A stretch of 43,416 nucleotides of DNA from JAWXCM01 sp034408745 (GCA_034408745.1 JAWXCM010000169.1:1-43416); one strand, 5' to 3'; positions 25,194 to 34,421 are shown, numbered from the stretch's first letter. Numbers and translations are program-made. Notes: generated by a model not told the origin, from the letters alone.

Positions 25194-26333
25194 ATGAAAC
25201 AGCTTGTACTTACTTTGGCCCTGACCCTGACCGCTGGCCTGGCGCCGCAGATTGTGGCACAGGGACCTGCCAAAGAAACCACCGATACGGTGGCTCGGCC
25301 CAAGCCGCGGCCGGGTGATAAAACAGCCGCCCCTGAGGCCGAAAAACAGCAGGAAAAGGTGGAATCCAAATTTAGAAAGAAGCCGGGCGAAGTGGCTGAA
25401 GGAGGCCCCAGTTTCCGCACCGACGCCACGACAGTGACGGTGGAAGTCTCCGTGATGGACAACAAGGGCAACTTCATCCCCGGTATCCCGAGGGACCGTT
25501 TCCGCGTCCTCGAGGACGGCGTACCGCAGAATATGGCAACCTTCGGGGTTGGAGAGGGCGTCATGACCGTCGCCATGGTAATCGAGTTCAGCAACCTCTA
25601 CCAGCAGTACTGGTCGGAAAGCTGGTACCAGACGCTGACAGCCTCGTACGGCTTCCTTGAAACGCTGAAGCCGGAAGATTACGTGGCCGTGGTTGCCTAT
25701 GATCTGCGCCCGGAAATTCTGTCCGACTTCTCGACCGACAAACGCAAAGCGCAGGAAGCCATGCAGCGCCTCCGGATCGCGGCGTTCTCAGAATCGAATC
25801 TCTTCGACGCCCTCACCGACACGGCCGAACGTATGTCGGAGATTGAGGGCCGCAAGGCCATCGTGCTGATCGCTTCCGGCGTCGACACGTTCAGCAAGCT
25901 GACCTTTGACAAAACGCGCAAGATTATTCAGAACGCCGGCGTGCCCATCTATTCCATCGGCCTCATGCAGGCCCTCCGCGAATATTACGATGCGCGGGGA
26001 GCGATGGGTCCCATCCAGCGTCTGGATTTCCTGCAGGCTGACAACCAGATGCGGACCTTCTCAAAAGAGAGCGGTGGCATGTCGTTCTTCCCCCGATTTT
26101 ACGGTGAATTTCCGTCCATCTTCCAGGCAATTACGAACTCCATGCGTAGCCAGTACACAATTACGTACACCTCGAACAATCAGACCCGTGACGGTAAGTT
26201 CAGGGCCATTAGGGTGGAACTTGTGAACCCTGCTACAAACGAGCCGCTGAAGATCACGGACCAGAAGAACAAGCCCCTGAAGTACACCATCATGGCGAAG
26301 AAGGGCTACACCGCGCCGCGCGAAGTGGAATAG
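25194..26333 (+). CDS. Exported VWFA-related protein of the acidobacterial type
   Basis: The 379-residue protein has a signal peptide (MKQLVLTLALTLTAGLAPQI, cleaved after VAQ) and a charged linker rich in Lys, Pro and Glu. The acidobacterial VWFA-related domain (TIGR03436 type) follows: VTVEVSVMDNKGNFIPGIPR, FRVLEDGVPQNMATF, RKAIVLIASGVDTFSKLTF. Where most members have DxSxS of the metal site, this one reads VIEFSNLYQQYW, so the MIDAS looks altered. The ATG at 25194 is chosen for the signal peptide; TATAGT at 25169-25174 would place a transcription start about 13 bases upstream. Function of the family is unknown; adhesion or surface assembly is a guess. Confidence 0.92.
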   Translation: MKQLVLTLALTLTAGLAPQIVAQGPAKETTDTVARPKPRPGDKTAAPEAEKQQEKVESKFRKKPGEVAEGGPSFRTDATTVTVEVSVMDNKGNFIPGIPRDRFRVLEDGVPQNMATFGVGEGVMTVAMVIEFSNLYQQYWSESWYQTLTASYGFLETLKPEDYVAVVAYDLRPEILSDFSTDKRKAQEAMQRLRIAAFSESNLFDALTDTAERMSEIEGRKAIVLIASGVDTFSKLTFDKTRKIIQNAGVPIYSIGLMQALREYYDARGAMGPIQRLDFLQADNQMRTFSKESGGMSFFPRFYGEFPSIFQAITNSMRSQYTITYTSNNQTRDGKFRAIRVELVNPATNEPLKITDQKNKPLKYTIMAKKGYTAPREVE

Positions 26334-26473
26334 TGCACGTGACCGATTTTGCGGCTGGATGGAACAGGCCGGGACCTTTGTCAAGCTCTCGATCTTCTGG
26401 TTTTCCATCGCAATAGAGCGGTGTTGACAGTCTGATGAACGGAGTGTTACTGTGCGAGGCGTTCTCCCAAGAA

Positions 26474-26908
26474 ATGAAGAAACCTCCCACACCTCCCGCC
26501 GCAGGCTTGCGGCTTCTGCTGGTCGATGACAACTCGATAGGCCTGTCGGCCCGACGCGTCATATTCCTCGGCGAGGGATACCAGGTGACCGCCTGCACCC
26601 GTCCGGATCAGGCCATCCGCGAATTCGAGTCTTCCACTTTCGACGTCGTCGTTACCGACTACCGAATGCCGGACATGAACGGTGTGGAATTAATCGCCGC
26701 TCTCAGAGCCATCCGGCCTGTACCGGTAGTTATGCTTTCGAGCGTCGCCGAAGTTGTTGGGCTGACGGAAGCAAACACCGGCGCCGACGCCGTTGTACCC
26801 AAGAACAGCCACGAAATCGGTAATATGGTGCGAGCCGTGAATCGCCTCGCATTAAAGAAGCCTGTCAGTTCGCAGGCAGCGAAGCGCGCGCGCAAGAAAG
26901 CAGGCTGA
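26474..26908 (+). CDS. Receiver-domain response regulator
   Basis: The protein of about 144 residues is one receiver domain: LLLVDDNSIGL at the acidic pocket, VVVTDYRMPDMNG at the phosphorylation site, VVMLSSVAEV at the switch residue and AVVPKNSHEI with the conserved lysine. The last 20 residues are very basic (KRARKKAG). An in-frame ATG at 26435 would add 13 residues of no clear meaning. The GH3 gene starts three bases after its stop, so the two are probably co-transcribed. Confidence 0.9.
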   Translation: MKKPPTPPAAGLRLLLVDDNSIGLSARRVIFLGEGYQVTACTRPDQAIREFESSTFDVVVTDYRMPDMNGVELIAALRAIRPVPVVMLSSVAEVVGLTEANTGADAVVPKNSHEIGNMVRAVNRLALKKPVSSQAAKRARKKAG

Positions 26909-26911
26909 TCC

Positions 26912-28651
26912 GTGGGTTCGAAGAGCGTTGCCGCATTGTGTTGCTGCCTTCTGGTGCTGCCACCGGCAGCACTTCCGGCAGCGGCCCGAAGCAAAGGGAA
27001 CCAGTGGATGAAGGGCATGAAGCTGCGCGACAAGATCGCGCAACTCATCATTGCTCCGTGCTTCGGTGAGGACCCCGCATCCAGCTCCGACGAGTATCGA
27101 AAATTCTCGCGCTGGGTCAAAGAGCTTCACATTGGTGGGTTCATCGCCGTGAACCGCGTGGTTTCAGGCACCGTGCGCAACGCCGAGCCTCACGCCATGG
27201 CGTCCTTCTTCAACCGCATGCAGCGACTCTCCAAAGTGCCGCTGCTGATGGCCGGCGATTTCGAGCGCGGTGCGTCCATGCGAGTCGCCAACACCGCGAA
27301 GTTCCCGCATCTGATGGCTTACGGCGCAGCAGGCGATCTGGAGCTCACGCGGCAGCTGGGAGCGGATACGGCTCGTGAATCCCGAGCCCTGGGCGTGCAC
27401 TGGGTGTTTGCGCCCGACTCCGACGTCAACAACAACCCGGACAATCCGATTATCAACACACGCTCATTTGGGGAGGATCCGGCCAAAGTCGCTGCCCACG
27501 TGAAGGCCTTCATCGAAGGCGCACACAGCGTTCCCGCGTCGACGGTGCTGGTTACGGCCAAGCACTTTCCGGGTCATGGCGACACGGGTGTGGACAGTCA
27601 TCTGAACCTGCCTGTGCTGGAGGCTTCGCGCCAGCGCATCGACACCACCGAGATGGTGCCGTTTCGCGCAGCGATCGCCGCGGGGGTCGACGCGGTGATG
27701 TCGGCGCACATGGCCGTGCCCGCCATCGAGAGCGAGCACATCCCCGCAACGGTCTCGGCGAAGGTACTGACTACGCTGCTGAAAAATGAGCTTGGTTTTA
27801 AGGGGCTTGTTGTCACCGACGCAATGGATATGCAGGGACTGACGAAAATGTTCCCGGTTGGCGAAGCGGCCGTTCGTGCGCTGGAAGCCGGTGCGGACGT
27901 GTTGCTGATGCCGCGGGACCCTGAGGCGGTGATTCAGGCCGTGGAGGCCGCGGTGAGGGACGGGCGGCTCACTGAGAAGCGCATTACGGCCAGCGTGCTG
28001 AAGGTTCTCGCGGCCAAGGCGAAGGTCGGCCTGAATGTGCGCAAGCTGGTCGATATCGAAGCGATCACCGACACAACAGAATCGGCCGAGTTTGCCGGGC
28101 ATGCCCAGACGGCGGCTGACCGCGCGATCACTGTTCTGCGCAACGAAGGTTCGGCGATTCCACTGAAGCAGCCGGGTCAGACGTGCTTCTGGGTGCTTGC
28201 GGAAAGCCGGTATGGGGTGGGCGGCCGCCGGTTTGCCGAAGAAGTGGGGCGACGCCAACGGACCGCGGTGGTTCATATTCTCGATCCGCAGGTACCGGCA
28301 AGCGAGGTAGACATCCTGGTCTCAAAAACATCCGCGTGCGTCGTCCACGTTCTTGCCGGATATGCCAGCACAGGGGCGTACAAGAGCGATTCGCGACTGC
28401 CCGCCGGATACGCCGCGCTGGTGAGCTCGCTCACGGCCAACCCGTCGAAGCCGCCCATCGTTACAGTGGCTGTGGGAGTCCCCTACATTCTTCGGGCTCT
28501 GCCGTCGGCAACGGCACAGATGGCGACTTTCAGCTCCGTCATCACCTCGGAAATCGCCGCGGTGAAAGCCTTGTTCGGTGAGATCCAGGCGAAAGGTCAC
28601 ACCCCGGTTTCCATCCCCGGAATCGCCCGCCTGGGTGACCCTACAATGTGA
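26912..28651 (+). CDS. Glycoside hydrolase family 3, beta-N-acetylhexosaminidase (NagZ-like, exported)
   Basis: The 579-residue protein starts at GTG with a signal-like N-terminus (VAALCCCLLVLPPAALPAAA). The GH3 domain carries the motif KHFPGHGDTGVDSHLNLP, typical of N-acetylglucosaminidases, and VVTDAMDMQGL near residue 300, where the first aspartate is the nucleophile. After about residue 390 a second, smaller domain follows that E. coli NagZ (341 residues) lacks. It probably removes N-acetylglucosamine from muropeptides or chitin fragments outside the cytoplasm. Its stop overlaps a possible GTG start of the next gene. Confidence 0.93.
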   Translation: MGSKSVAALCCCLLVLPPAALPAAARSKGNQWMKGMKLRDKIAQLIIAPCFGEDPASSSDEYRKFSRWVKELHIGGFIAVNRVVSGTVRNAEPHAMASFFNRMQRLSKVPLLMAGDFERGASMRVANTAKFPHLMAYGAAGDLELTRQLGADTARESRALGVHWVFAPDSDVNNNPDNPIINTRSFGEDPAKVAAHVKAFIEGAHSVPASTVLVTAKHFPGHGDTGVDSHLNLPVLEASRQRIDTTEMVPFRAAIAAGVDAVMSAHMAVPAIESEHIPATVSAKVLTTLLKNELGFKGLVVTDAMDMQGLTKMFPVGEAAVRALEAGADVLLMPRDPEAVIQAVEAAVRDGRLTEKRITASVLKVLAAKAKVGLNVRKLVDIEAITDTTESAEFAGHAQTAADRAITVLRNEGSAIPLKQPGQTCFWVLAESRYGVGGRRFAEEVGRRQRTAVVHILDPQVPASEVDILVSKTSACVVHVLAGYASTGAYKSDSRLPAGYAALVSSLTANPSKPPIVTVAVGVPYILRALPSATAQMATFSSVITSEIAAVKALFGEIQAKGHTPVSIPGIARLGDPTM

Positions 28652-28653
28652 GC

Positions 28654-29340
28654 ATGGTTGAAATCACGTGGCTGGGCCATGGCACCTTTCAGGTTCGCGC
28701 CGAAACAGGCGAAGTGCTGCTCATCGATCCCTGGACGGATGGTAATCCGGCGTTTCCGCAATCCCACCAGTTTGACCGTGTGGACGTAATTCTGGTCTCA
28801 CACGGACACTTCGACCACATTCACGATGTGGTGCCACTGGCGCAGCGCTTCGAGCCGCAGGTGGTTTGTATTTATGAGACCGGAGTGTGGCTGGAAAGTA
28901 AGGGCGTGAAGAACGTTACGGGCATGAACAAGGGCGGTTCGCAGAAGGCGGGCCCAGTGACCGTCACCATGACCCACGCCATCCACAGCTGCGGGATACT
29001 CGATGAGGGCAAGATCATTTACGGCGGCGAGGCAGCTGGGTACGTGCTGCGATTCGCCGACCGCAGGGCCATCTACTTCGCCGGCGATACCAACGTCTTC
29101 ACGGATATGAGCCTCATCCATGAGTTGTATCAGCCTGAGCTCGCGGTGCTTCCCATTGGCGATCTGTTCACGATGGGCCCAAAGGAAGCGGCCATGGCGT
29201 GTAAACTCCTGAAGGTGTCGAAGGTGATCCCGGCTCACTACGGAACGTTTCCGCCACTCACTGGTACGCCCGACCAACTGGCCGCTCTGACCGACACTGA
29301 AATCTGGACTCTTACACCCGGCACCCCGGTTACGTGGTAG
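28654..29340 (+). CDS. UPF0173 metal-dependent hydrolase (beta-lactamase fold)
   Basis: The 228-residue protein has MVEITWLGHGTFQV, LIDPWTDGNP and the zinc-binding motif SHGHFDHIHD, then YFAGDTNVFTDM and PAHYGTFPPLTG, all typical of the YtkL/UPF0173 group. The reaction is unknown for most members. The ATG at 28654 is preceded by TACAAT at 28642-28647 with a six-base gap, as for the gene at 29674; a GTG at 28648 overlapping the previous stop is the alternative. Confidence 0.93.
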   Translation: MVEITWLGHGTFQVRAETGEVLLIDPWTDGNPAFPQSHQFDRVDVILVSHGHFDHIHDVVPLAQRFEPQVVCIYETGVWLESKGVKNVTGMNKGGSQKAGPVTVTMTHAIHSCGILDEGKIIYGGEAAGYVLRFADRRAIYFAGDTNVFTDMSLIHELYQPELAVLPIGDLFTMGPKEAAMACKLLKVSKVIPAHYGTFPPLTGTPDQLAALTDTEIWTLTPGTPVTW

Positions 29341-29350
29341 GCCCGGGCTT

Positions 29351-29617
29351 TCAGGCCGCCAGTAGCCCGTGCTCCCGCAGCACTTCTTCAAGCTCCGAGT
29401 TGTCCGGGGCCACCAGGACCGTGCCGCCGATATCCAGTGTCGGCTTCTTTACCTTGCCGTCGGCGTGCTGCTTCACCCACTCGGTGGCGTGTGGATCCTT
29501 CTCCACATCCACGTAGTCGTATGGCACCCCGAGCTCGTCCAGAAAGTCGAGTGTGCGGGTCGTCATTCCGCACCAGTCGGCCCCGTAGACTTTCACCTGT
29601 TCCGTTTCGCTGTTCAT
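29351..29617 (-). CDS. Glutaredoxin-like thiol protein (CxxT)
   Basis: The 88-residue protein reads VKVYGADWCGMTTRTLDFL, a thioredoxin-fold opening with WCGMT in place of the CxxC pair, then VPYDYVDVEKDPHA and KKPTLDIGGTVL with the cis-proline. It resembles mycoredoxin and NrdH-like proteins with a single active cysteine. The ATG at 29617 is chosen because the 23 residues before it in the longer frame are unrelated. It is divergent from the small exported protein at 29674 and convergent with the UPF0173 gene, 10 bases away. Confidence 0.88.
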   Translation of the reverse strand: MNSETEQVKVYGADWCGMTTRTLDFLDELGVPYDYVDVEKDPHATEWVKQHADGKVKKPTLDIGGTVLVAPDNSELEEVLREHGLLAA

Positions 29618-29661
29618 GACCGTTGGACACCCCCCATGCCCCGAAGTGACAAGTATCTCGC

Positions 29662-29667
29662 TACAAT
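29662..29667 (+). promoter_or_regulatory. Putative -10 box of a leaderless mRNA
   Basis: TACAAT stands at 29662-29667 and the next ATG begins six bases later at 29674, so transcription would start on or next to the A of the start codon. No Shine-Dalgarno precedes this ATG. I find no -35 at the expected place. The same spacing occurs at 28642-28647 before 28654 and, as TACGAT, before the GTG at 19941. Confidence 0.45.
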
Positions 29668-29673
29668 CGAAAG

Positions 29674-29976
29674 ATGCGAATGGCAATGGCAGGTTTGTTA
29701 TTGGCGGCTGGTATGGCTTCGGCTGCGAGCGTGACGGGTTACATCAGCGACTCCTTCTGCGGCGCCAGCAACGGCAACGGCGCGGCGGAATCCAGGAAAT
29801 GCACAAAGGACTGTCTTTCTAATGGGGCGACCCCGGTGTTTGTAACGGAGAAAGACAAGAAGGTCTACAAACTGGTGGGCAAAGACGTCAAGCCGATGAT
29901 CGACTACAAGGTCACCATCACAGGCGAATTGAAGGGCGACACCTTCACCGTCACAGACGTGAAGAAAGCCGAATAG
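29674..29976 (+). CDS. Small exported protein of unknown function (acidobacterial)
   Basis: The 100-residue protein has a short signal (MAGLLLAAGMASA) and then the pattern GYISDSFCGASNG...KCTKDCLSNGATPVFV, followed by VYKLVGKDVKP and a repeated beta-strand rhythm KVTITGELKGDTFTV. Three conserved-looking cysteines suggest a disulfide-bonded or metal-binding fold. Similar small exported proteins occur in Acidobacteria, but I do not know a function. Confidence 0.82.
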   Translation: MRMAMAGLLLAAGMASAASVTGYISDSFCGASNGNGAAESRKCTKDCLSNGATPVFVTEKDKKVYKLVGKDVKPMIDYKVTITGELKGDTFTVTDVKKAE

Positions 29977-30048
29977 CCAGACATTTGTATTGGGGTTTCT
30001 TACTGCTGGGAAGGAATGTTACCGGGCAGGGAATGAAGGACTAAGAGC

Positions 30049-30082
30049 GTTGGGAAGCGTGCGACTGTGCAGGCCTCCCAAC
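30049..30082 (-). terminator. Possible terminator of the cold-shock gene
   Basis: On the minus strand, 12 bases after the csp stop, GTTGGGAGGC (30082-30073) can pair with GCTTCCCAAC (30058-30049), ten pairs with one G-T, around a 14-base loop. No U-run follows, so a Rho-independent role is uncertain. Confidence 0.4.
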
Positions 30083-30093
30083 GGTCCGGATCT

Positions 30094-30300
30094 TTATGCG
30101 ACCGACGTGACGTCCTCTGCCTGAAGTCCCTTCGGTCCCGTTTTCACAACGAACATCACCTGAGACCCTTCCTCGAGCGAACGGTATCCGCCCGTCTGGA
30201 TAGCGGAGAAGTGGACAAACACGTCTTCTCCGGTCTCTCGTTGAATGAAGCCAAATCCCTTGGCCGCATTAAACCACTTCACAACACCTTTTTCTTTCAT
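30094..30300 (-). CDS. Cold-shock protein
   Basis: The 68-residue protein has the nucleic-acid binding motifs of the CspA family, KGFGFIQRE (RNP1) and DVFVHFSAI (RNP2), and the opening GVVKWFNAAKGFGF. It binds single-stranded RNA and DNA and eases translation in the cold or at stationary phase. AAGGAAG lies eight bases before the ATG at 30300. The 185 bases between it and gyrA hold its leader; I could not pick a convincing promoter in it. Confidence 0.96.
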   Translation of the reverse strand: MKEKGVVKWFNAAKGFGFIQRETGEDVFVHFSAIQTGGYRSLEEGSQVMFVVKTGPKGLQAEDVTSVA

Positions 30301-30485
30301 CCAAAAACTTCCTTCGAAAAGCTATTCGCACTCCTGCACTTCAACCCAGACGGAAAGGCAGAGATATCCCCTCAGCTCCGCAGGGCTGCGGCCAATGCTC
30401 TTACTACGAACGGACCACAAGATGTACAAACGCTCTTCCAGCATACCATGTCACGATACCGGTCCGGCATCCCCCAGTCGTGGAA

Positions 30486-33128
30486 TTACTGCAGCGGCAG
30501 TTCACCATCTTCGCTGGCGGCTTCCCCATTTTTGGTGGTCGCCTCCGGGATACAACTTGCAGCCGCCACGCGATCACCCTCATCCAGCGCCACCAGCTTG
30601 ACGCCCTGCGTCGAGCGCCCTGCCTGCCGGATATGGCTCGCTTCGATGCGAATGATCTTGCCGTTTTGCGTGATGATCACCAGTTCGGTATCTTCTTTCA
30701 CCGAAAGGACATTCATCACCTTGCCGATTCTGGGAGACGTCTTCATCAGCGTGACGCCCTTGGCTCCGCGAGCGGTCTCGCGATAATCTCTCGCGGGCGT
30801 CCGCTTGCCGAAGCCATTCTCGGAAATGGTGAGGATTAAATCGTCGGCGGAAACAATTTCCACGCCGACAATCTGATCGTTTTTCGCGAGCGTCATCGCC
30901 CGGACACCGCGCGCCGGACGGCCCATCGGACGAACCTCGTCCTCCTGGAACCGCACCGCCATGCCCTCGTGTGAACCGAGGAACACGTACTCGCCCGCCG
31001 CCGTCAGCCGAGCCGCGATCAACTCATCGCCGTCGTCCAGACCGACCGCGATGATGCCCCGCGATAACGGATGGTCGAACTCGGTGAGCTGGCACTTTTT
31101 GATGACGCCCAGCTTGGTCACCATGACGATGTAGCGATCTTCAACAAACTGCTTCACGGCAAGGAACGCTTTCACCGTCTCATCCGGCTGCAGGGCGATC
31201 AGGCCGTTGATGTTCTTGCCCTTGCCCGTGGTGCCGGCGTCGGGAATCTCGTAAATCTTCAGCCAGTACACGCGGCCCTTGTTGGTGAACATCAACAGGT
31301 AGGCGTGCGTGTTGGCCACCAGCAGGTTCTCAACCGTATCCTCGGCCCGCGTGCCCATGCCGATCCGGCCCTTGCCGCCGCGCGTCTGCCGCACATACGT
31401 GTCGATGGGAGTGCGCTTCAGGTAGCCGCCGCGCGTGACTGTCACCGCGACGTCCTCCATCTGCACCAGATCTTCCATGTTGATGTCGCCCGGATCTTCG
31501 ATGATCTCGGTGCGGCGCTTGTCGCCGAAGTCCTTCTGGGCTTCCTTCAGCTCCCTGACGATTACAGCGCGCAGCTTCGTCTCGTCGCCCAGGATTTCCA
31601 GATATTCAGAAATCATGCGCTGAATTTCCGCCAGCTCGTCGAGAATTTTCTGCTGCTCCATCCCGGTGAGGCGCTGGAGCTGCAGTTCGATAATCGCCTG
31701 CGCCTGCCGCTCACTGAAATCGAGGAACTGGAACACATCGTCGGTGACCTCGGCGTTGGTCTGCCGGGCCAGCCGGGCCAGCACCGTGGCCTTCAGTTCC
31801 GCGATCACCTCGGGCGAACCCATCAGGGCTGCCCTGGCTTCCTTCGGATTCCGCGCCGCGCGAATCGTTTCGATCACCAGATCGAGGTGATTCAACGCCT
31901 TCTGGAAGCCAAGCAGGAGGTGCTCGCGTTCCCGGGCCTTGCGCAACAGGAAGTCCGTCCGGCGCCGGACCACGTCGATGCGGTGGTTGATGAACTTCCT
32001 GATGCAGTCCAACAGCCCCAGCTCGCGCGGCTGGCCGTTGACGATGCTCAGCATGATGACGCCGAAGTTGAGCTGAAGCTGCGTCTGCTTGTACAGATTG
32101 TTCAGCACCACATCGGCCTGCTCACCGCGCTTCAGTTCGATCACGACGCGCATCCCGTCGCGGTCGCTCTCATCGCGGACGTCGCTGATGCCTTCGAGGC
32201 GCTTCTCCGTCACCTGAGCCGCGATGTCGGCCACCAGGCGTGCCTTGTTCACCTGATAGGGCAGTTCATGAATGACCAGCGCCTCGCGCTGACCCTTCAT
32301 TTCTTCGATGGTGACGCGCGCGCGCATCTTCACCGAGCCGCGGCCCCGCGTAAAGTAGTCGACAATGCCCGCGCGGCCCAGAATAAATCCACCCGTCGGG
32401 AAGTCGGGACCGGGCACCATCTGCATCACTTCCTGCAGCGTGATGTGAGGGTTTAGCACAAACGCAATGGTGGCTTCCACAATCTCATTGAGATTGTGCG
32501 GCGGGATATTCGTCGCCATGCCGACCGCAATGCCCGACGAGCCGTTCACCAGCATGTTCGGGATACGGGTGGGGAGAACTTCCGGCTCCATCGTGCTGTC
32601 GTCGAAATTCGACTTGAAATCGACCGTCTCTTTGTCGATGTCTTCCAGCAGAGCGTGCGCGATGCGCGACAACCGGGCTTCGGTATACCGGTAGGCGGCC
32701 GGGGGATCTCCATCCACCGATCCGAAGTTGCCCTGTCCATCGATCAGCGGGTACCGCATCGCGAACGGCTGCGCCATTCGAACGAGAGCGTCATACACCG
32801 CCATGTCGCCGTGTGGGTGATACTTGCCGAGCACGTCGCCGATGATGCGGGCGCACTTCTTCGTCGGCCGGTTGAAATTCAGCCCCATTTCGCCCATCGC
32901 GAAGAGGATGCGGCGATGCACAGGCTTCAAACCATCGCGGATATCGGGCAGCGCGCGCCCGACAATAACACTCATCGAATAGTCGAGATACGACCGGCGC
33001 ATCTCCTCTTCGATGTTTACTGGCGTTACGTTACGGTCACCATCTCCACCGGGCGGAAGGAGAGGTCCACCACCTGCCGGAGGGTCGGGCGGTACAGGCG
33101 GTTGTCCGGTGTTTTCCTGATCTGCCAA
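30486..33128 (-). CDS. gyrA: DNA gyrase subunit A
   Basis: The protein of about 880 residues is the breakage-reunion subunit. The opening is EEEMRRSYLDYSMSVIVGRA, the catalytic tyrosine is in AAYRYTEARL, and the six-bladed C-terminal domain carries the GyrA box as QTRGGKG, which marks gyrase over topoisomerase IV. In the quinolone pocket the sequence is KYHPHGDMAVYD, so the residue equal to E. coli Ser83 is Met. No ATG exists before the conserved part. I choose the TTG at 33128 because AGGGAG lies nine bases upstream; a TTG at 33158 would add ten residues. The first 35 residues are rich in Pro and Gly and differ from the usual short N-terminus. Confidence 0.95.
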   Translation of the reverse strand: MADQENTGQPPVPPDPPAGGGPLLPPGGDGDRNVTPVNIEEEMRRSYLDYSMSVIVGRALPDIRDGLKPVHRRILFAMGEMGLNFNRPTKKCARIIGDVLGKYHPHGDMAVYDALVRMAQPFAMRYPLIDGQGNFGSVDGDPPAAYRYTEARLSRIAHALLEDIDKETVDFKSNFDDSTMEPEVLPTRIPNMLVNGSSGIAVGMATNIPPHNLNEIVEATIAFVLNPHITLQEVMQMVPGPDFPTGGFILGRAGIVDYFTRGRGSVKMRARVTIEEMKGQREALVIHELPYQVNKARLVADIAAQVTEKRLEGISDVRDESDRDGMRVVIELKRGEQADVVLNNLYKQTQLQLNFGVIMLSIVNGQPRELGLLDCIRKFINHRIDVVRRRTDFLLRKAREREHLLLGFQKALNHLDLVIETIRAARNPKEARAALMGSPEVIAELKATVLARLARQTNAEVTDDVFQFLDFSERQAQAIIELQLQRLTGMEQQKILDELAEIQRMISEYLEILGDETKLRAVIVRELKEAQKDFGDKRRTEIIEDPGDINMEDLVQMEDVAVTVTRGGYLKRTPIDTYVRQTRGGKGRIGMGTRAEDTVENLLVANTHAYLLMFTNKGRVYWLKIYEIPDAGTTGKGKNINGLIALQPDETVKAFLAVKQFVEDRYIVMVTKLGVIKKCQLTEFDHPLSRGIIAVGLDDGDELIAARLTAAGEYVFLGSHEGMAVRFQEDEVRPMGRPARGVRAMTLAKNDQIVGVEIVSADDLILTISENGFGKRTPARDYRETARGAKGVTLMKTSPRIGKVMNVLSVKEDTELVIITQNGKIIRIEASHIRQAGRSTQGVKLVALDEGDRVAAASCIPEATTKNGEAASEDGELPLQ

Positions 33129-33262
33129 AAGGTGTCGCTCCCTGAGGAAAGTTCGCAAGACACACGCCAGACCGAGAGCCCGGTGAGACTCGCGTTGACA
33201 ATGCGTGAATGCTGAAACAATTATAGCAGAAAGTGAAGTGGCGCGTCCGGGTCAAAAGCTTG

Positions 33263-34411
33263 TCAGATCAGCGACTTAGCCTCTGCCGGAGGCGCCTCGG
33301 GAACGCCTCTCAGAACCACCCGGAAGACGGCCCCTTCGCCAGGCCTTCCCTCGGCCGAAATCCGGCCTCCGTATCGCTCCACAATCCGCTGGCAGATGGC
33401 CAGTCCGAGCCCCGTTCCGGGATATTCATCCTTGTGCAGGCGCTTAAACAATCCGAAGATTCGCTCCGAATATTTCGAATCGAACCCAATTCCGTTGTCG
33501 CTGACAGCAATCTCCCACTCATCCCCGCGTTGCTCGGCCGACACCCTGATCCTCGGCCGCACCCCAGCCTTGCGATACTTCAGCGCGTTCGACAACATGT
33601 TTTGAAACACCTGAGTCAACTGAGCTTCTTCACCGAACACCACAGGCAGCGGACCCCACGTCACCTCCGCCTCGCTCTCCTCCGCACGTCCATTCAGCGT
33701 CGCCATCGCCTGCTCCACGCAGCGCCTGAGATCCGCCGAGCCGTCACTTACCGGTTCATGGGCAATCGTCCGCGAAAACGACAGCAAATCCCGCAGCAGG
33801 TTCTCCATCCGCGCGATGCTGGACTGCACGAACCCGGTGAACTTCTGAGCCTCGGTGTCACCGGCCGCACAACGCCGCAGCACTTTCTCGGTGAATATAT
33901 TTACCACCCGCAGCGGCTCCTGCATGTCGTGCGACGCTACATACGCAAACTCCTCCAGTTGCCGGTTCGTTTTGGTCAACCTCTCCATGTAGAACGCGAT
34001 CTCATACTGATGCCGACGGGCCCGCAGAACTGACCGGACACTGCTCAGAAGCGTCGCCGTCCGAAGCGGCCGCTCCAGCAGCGAGAGGTTGCCAAGGGGC
34101 TCCAGCAAGCGCAACCGGTAACGGCTCGCTTCCGTTGTATCCCCACCCGACGTCATCACGATCAGCGGAAAGTCCGACCACCGCGGCTGCCCAGCCAGCA
34201 CCTTTGTGAGCGCGGCCACCGAGTTGGGCGACAGCACCTCATCGGCAATCACTGCCGTGGCGGCGCCATCCTGAATTCCCGCGCACAGCTCTGCGACACT
34301 GGTGACGACCACCGCTTCCATACTGGCGGCGGCAATTACCCGGCGTATCAACTCGGCATCGCGCCCGAACGGGGCGCAAACCAGAACGAGTTCGCTTCTG
34401 TCAGGCACCAC
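33263..34411 (-). CDS. Soluble histidine kinase with degenerate N-terminal receiver-like domain
   Basis: The protein of about 382 residues has no membrane segment. Residues 1-130 look like a receiver fold, with IADEVLS at the phosphorylation position but LERPL where the conserved lysine should be, so it may be a pseudo-receiver. The kinase core follows: H box FAYVASHDMQEPLRVV (histidine near residue 160), N box NMLSNALKY, G1 DNGIGFD and G2 GTGLGLA. GGAGAGG lies just before two adjacent GTG codons (34411 and 34408), either of which may be used. It follows the KaiC-like gene by 10 bases, so the two form an operon. Confidence 0.92.
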   Translation of the reverse strand: MVPDRSELVLVCAPFGRDAELIRRVIAAASMEAVVVTSVAELCAGIQDGAATAVIADEVLSPNSVAALTKVLAGQPRWSDFPLIVMTSGGDTTEASRYRLRLLEPLGNLSLLERPLRTATLLSSVRSVLRARRHQYEIAFYMERLTKTNRQLEEFAYVASHDMQEPLRVVNIFTEKVLRRCAAGDTEAQKFTGFVQSSIARMENLLRDLLSFSRTIAHEPVSDGSADLRRCVEQAMATLNGRAEESEAEVTWGPLPVVFGEEAQLTQVFQNMLSNALKYRKAGVRPRIRVSAEQRGDEWEIAVSDNGIGFDSKYSERIFGLFKRLHKDEYPGTGLGLAICQRIVERYGGRISAEGRPGEGAVFRVVLRGVPEAPPAEAKSLI

Positions 34412-34421
34412 GATCCTCTCC

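Noticed and set aside
31071..32456. 461-codon open frame on the plus strand
   Set aside because: Antisense to gyrA, no recognisable domain.
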